The position numbers were made by a program, and so were the translations under genes. This document shows, one piece after another, positions 62,401 through 64,000 of a stretch of 64,000 nt of DNA. The stretch comes from Nipponacmea schrenckii (taxonomy: Eukaryota; Mollusca; Gastropoda; Lottiidae), in NCBI GenBank assembly GCA_030562195.1, contig JAUJPP010000003.1, positions 29,084,602 through 29,148,601 of the forward strand, given 5' to 3'. Position 1 is the first letter of the stretch. The number at the start of each line of letters is the position of its first letter. Below the pieces are notes generated by a model. That model was not told where the DNA came from, did no database searches, and saw only the letters and a list, made by a program, of their open reading frames with translations.

Positions 62401-62495
62401 CCCAGCTGTTTTAAAGATGATCTTGGTGCCTTCAAGCAGTCGGCAACAATGAAGCAGAGCAGGTTTCCGTACGTACGTTCTCAAAGCGCTAAGGG
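44425..62495 (+). CDS. VPS13D: VPS13D N-terminal-half exons (14 exons), partial at both ends
   Basis: Exons: 44425-44534, 44687-44775, 49628-49814, 50402-50543, 52012-52143, 52516-52606, 56401-56516, 56705-56811, 57560-57725, 58720-58868, 59245-59430, 59740-59879, 60336-60474, 60842-62495. Every junction is GT/AG and all 13 phase joins agree, giving about 1,136 residues. Family marks include AIDIIYNPLLLNKIKEFF (lipid-groove repeat region), FYEKYIVDLTDLQVLQGRSD, LQVTGVEANLSH, VHGALGGLHLSDVT and ETPIIVVPQAPNSSQVFLAH, all as in VPS13 extended-chorein regions. The final 1,654-nt exon matches the large central exon of VPS13D-type genes. Missing: the first roughly 600 residues with the chorein tip, and the residues after 62495, which ends two bases into a codon. 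The first C-terminal exon (41045) would give a stop if joined directly, so further exons lie between. Orientation is opposite to the C-terminal part on contig A. Confidence 0.83.
44776..49245 (+). repeat. 42-bp minisatellite made of exon end plus splice donor, about 107 copies
   Basis: The exon 44687-44775 ends CAATTTCTCGAGTCTAATCAGGGG with donor GTAAGATTG (shown here split: TCGAGTCTAATCAGGG|GTAAG). The unit repeats the last 27 or so exon bases, GTAAGATTGTAATTA, and again. Almost every unit keeps GGGGGTAAGATTG. It fills nearly the whole 4.85-kb intron to the 49628 exon. The first intron codons after the real donor give an early TAA, so use of a distal donor would truncate the protein. Confidence 0.97.
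49925..50165 (+). repeat. Two direct copies of a repeat of about 80 bp
   Basis: AATAGAAGCTACAATTTTCA with GATTTTAATGAAACTT occurs at about 49940 and 50100, separated by GTTATTGCCCTTGACTTAG-type sequence. Dispersed intronic repeat; no coding motifs. Confidence 0.6.
50570..51950 (+). repeat. 23-bp minisatellite, about 60 copies
   Basis: Units TTTCTCTACAAGCCATCATTATA starting about 30 bp after the GTATGT donor of the 50402-50543 exon. All frames are open, so the exon seems to continue for 500 codons; the real exon stops at 50543, as the next exon at 52012 joins in phase. Confidence 0.95.
52225..52335 (+). repeat. SINE- or MITE-like dispersed repeat, second copy
   Basis: Shares GAGTTTTACRTCCYWCTCTT, GCTAATGAA and GGRAATTTTGCCAGGA with 24630-24800. 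Confidence 0.45.
52543..52675 (+). repeat. Tandem duplication of an exon end with its donor (two copies)
   Basis: About 66 bp (from AATATGACAATTTCTGGTAC to the donor AAG|GTAAGTAAT) is present twice. The first copy is the end of exon 52516-52606. The second is in frame, so using its donor would add 22 codons repeating the same peptide. Confidence 0.93.
52690..56300 (+). repeat. 46-bp minisatellite, about 78 copies
   Basis: Unit GACAGTTACCTCCCCTACCT with TACCTGTAATTATCACATTGG. Variants (GTTGTCTCC, CACAATGG, TCGCATTGG) mark higher-order blocks. Its reverse strand contains ACAGGTAAGG, a good donor consensus, in each unit. It fills the intron before exon 56401. Confidence 0.96.
56925..57559 (+). 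repeat. 95-bp repeat of splice acceptor plus exon start, seven acceptors
   Basis: TTATATTTCTAG|GTCGAGCC occurs with the AG ending at 56989 and then every 95 bp to the functional 57559. Each unit includes the first 36 or so coding bases of exon 57560-57725 (to ACTGGAGTA), then intron sequence. Upstream acceptors would read into ATA TGA within one unit, so only the last is compatible with the protein. Confidence 0.95.
57830..58640 (+). repeat. Degenerate minisatellite of about 29 bp
   Basis: Divergent units of CTATCTGTTATCCTACCAAT and TATCCAATCTGTTATCTTAC in the intron between exons 57725 and 58720. Older looking than the other arrays. Confidence 0.85.
59030..59290 (+). repeat. About 55-bp repeat of splice acceptor plus exon start, four to five copies
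   Basis: TATTTCAG|TGACCCCTAGATTACC recurs at about 59093, 59135, 59190 and the functional 59245. A degenerate copy starts near 59031. Using an earlier acceptor gives a TAG in the next unit (AGT GAC CCC TAG), so only the last keeps the frame. Confidence 0.92.
59415..59500 (+). repeat. Nascent 36-bp repeat of exon end plus donor, about 2.4 copies
   Basis: CAGCYTGGATCTGATTG|GTTAGT appears at 59415 (functional donor 59431) and 59451 (second donor 59467), then a partial third unit at 59487. Confidence 0.88.
60842..62495 (+). other. VPS13D: Large central exon of VPS13D (about 551 residues)
   Basis: The only long exon in the window: 1,654 nt between TTTTTCAG and GTAAGT, with no stop. It encodes alternating conserved beta-repeat segments (VHGALGGLHLSDVT, VVPQAPNSSQVFLAHLGQ, FRFEVPLFEAELRGDFGDG) and low-complexity Ser/Thr-rich linkers such as STSESDSSLASPLLS, a likely phosphorylated or disordered loop. 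Codon use is ordinary and repeats are absent, in contrast to the surrounding introns. Confidence 0.85.
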
Positions 62496-63029
62496 GTAAG
62501 TACGTGTGATATTACACGTTTTAACTGGTTAAACAGATATTATAAATTATCAGAGGCTATCAGAGTAACTAACTTGTATTTATTTTAATCATGATATAAA
62601 TATCAACTATAATGCTGTATTACTCTATGTTGTTCTAAAATAGAGGTTCCCAATTATTTTGTTGTGTGGGCCAGAAACAAATATAGATTTAGGTCGCCGG
62701 CCATTGAGTACTGACCTGCTTTTTCCAAACAAATTTTGTTTATCCTCAAAGAATTCTAGACTTCAAAACTTTTTATGAGCTCGATTTAGGAACTCCTGTT
62801 GTAAAAGAAAGGAAGTAAAAAGACGCTTTTTAAAAGTATTTTATTCTTGAAGGTTTGATTGTCGTTCTGTCACCTGATGATGTTGTCTCCATGACGATGA
62901 AAACTTGTAAAAAAAACTTTAAGTTTCCACTTCTTTATAAATGACATTTATTCTTCATTTTAAAATATTTTGATCATCAGGTCTGATTTTCAAGATAAAG
63001 CCACACAGTTGACCAATTCCAACAGACCT

Positions 63030-63398
63030 ATATCACTATGTATATATAGTTAAACTATCCAAGTCTTCTAGTGTATATATAGTTAAACTATCCAAGTCTT
63101 CTAGTGTATATATAGTTAAACTATCCAAGTCTTCTAGTGTATATCTAGTTAAACTATCCAAGTCTTCTAGTGTATATCTAGTTAAACTATCCAAGTCTTC
63201 TAGTGTATATCTAGTTAAACTATCCAAGTCTTCTAGTGTATATATAGTTAAACTATCCAAGTCTTCTAGTGTATATCTAGTTAAACTATCCAAGTCTTCT
63301 AGTGTATATATAGTTAAACTATCCAAGTCTTCTAGTGTATATCTAGTTAAACTATCCAAGTCTTCTAGTGTATATCTAGTTAAACTATCCAAGTCTTC
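63030..63398 (+). repeat. 33-bp minisatellite, about 11 copies, running into the gap
   Basis: Unit GTTAAACTATCCAAGTCTTC plus TAGTGTATATATA, about 530 bp beyond the donor of the last contig B exon. Confidence 0.95.
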
Positions 63399-63898
63399 NN
63401 NNNNNNNNNNNNNNNNNNNNNNNNNNNNNNNNNNNNNNNNNNNNNNNNNNNNNNNNNNNNNNNNNNNNNNNNNNNNNNNNNNNNNNNNNNNNNNNNNNNN
63501 NNNNNNNNNNNNNNNNNNNNNNNNNNNNNNNNNNNNNNNNNNNNNNNNNNNNNNNNNNNNNNNNNNNNNNNNNNNNNNNNNNNNNNNNNNNNNNNNNNNN
63601 NNNNNNNNNNNNNNNNNNNNNNNNNNNNNNNNNNNNNNNNNNNNNNNNNNNNNNNNNNNNNNNNNNNNNNNNNNNNNNNNNNNNNNNNNNNNNNNNNNNN
63701 NNNNNNNNNNNNNNNNNNNNNNNNNNNNNNNNNNNNNNNNNNNNNNNNNNNNNNNNNNNNNNNNNNNNNNNNNNNNNNNNNNNNNNNNNNNNNNNNNNNN
63801 NNNNNNNNNNNNNNNNNNNNNNNNNNNNNNNNNNNNNNNNNNNNNNNNNNNNNNNNNNNNNNNNNNNNNNNNNNNNNNNNNNNNNNNNNNNNNNNNNN
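63399..63898. other. Scaffold gap of exactly 500 N
   Basis: Second 500-N placeholder, interrupting the 33-bp array that begins near 63030. It closes contig B. Only 102 bases of contig C follow, AT-rich with a short imperfect repeat of AAAAATAATCACATATTTTA. Confidence 0.97.
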
Positions 63899-64000
63899 AA
63901 CAACCAATAGCAAACCTCCACCATTTCTTACAGCTAAAAATAATCACATATTTTATAATACATAAAAATAATCACATATTTTATAATATATAAAAATAAT

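Overview
The window is animal genomic DNA: AT-rich, with short exons in consistent phase, GT-AG introns, a LINE with RT motifs, MITE-like inverted repeats and very many minisatellites. The dispersed repeats look like those of an invertebrate, plausibly a mollusc; I cannot name a species. Two runs of exactly 500 N (41700-42199 and 63399-63898) are scaffold gaps, so the window is contig A (1-41699), contig B (42200-63398) and the start of contig C.

Contig A left part (1-15126): a seven-exon S1-family (chymotrypsin-like) serine protease gene on the minus strand (8255 to 2730). Its catalytic-His position reads Phe and its second exon departs from the family frame. It lies between two arrays of one 40-bp satellite in opposite orientations (116-1073 and 10115-11171), with MITE-like elements, a MITE-end array, an 86-bp array and probable 3' flank of the next gene.

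Contig A right part (15127-41045): 36 minus-strand exons encode about 1,700 residues of the C-terminal part of VPS13D, a bridge-like lipid-transfer protein: middle region, adaptor-binding (VAB/SHR-BD) region, DH-like/ATG2_C-like segment and C-terminal PH-like segment, with a genuine stop at 15127. Contig B (44425-62495): 14 plus-strand exons encode about 1,136 residues from the N-terminal half of VPS13D. The two halves therefore face away from each other across a 500-N gap. The likeliest reading is one gene whose contig B (or A) was scaffolded in the wrong orientation, with the extreme N-terminus and roughly 900 central residues (by comparison with the human length recalled from memory) lying outside the window or in unassembled sequence.

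The most striking structure is in the introns. About 40% of the called bases are tandem repeats, and a large subset of arrays are copies of an exon-intron junction itself. The end of an exon plus its GT donor, or the acceptor plus the start of an exon, is repeated 2 to about 107 times into the intron, always with the real exon at the array edge. This occurs at eight or nine junctions in two unrelated genes (protease and VPS13D), with nascent (2 copies), intermediate (4-7) and mature (20-107) examples, and one array where most donor copies have lost the GT. I regard this splice-junction minisatellite pattern as the main discovery candidate.
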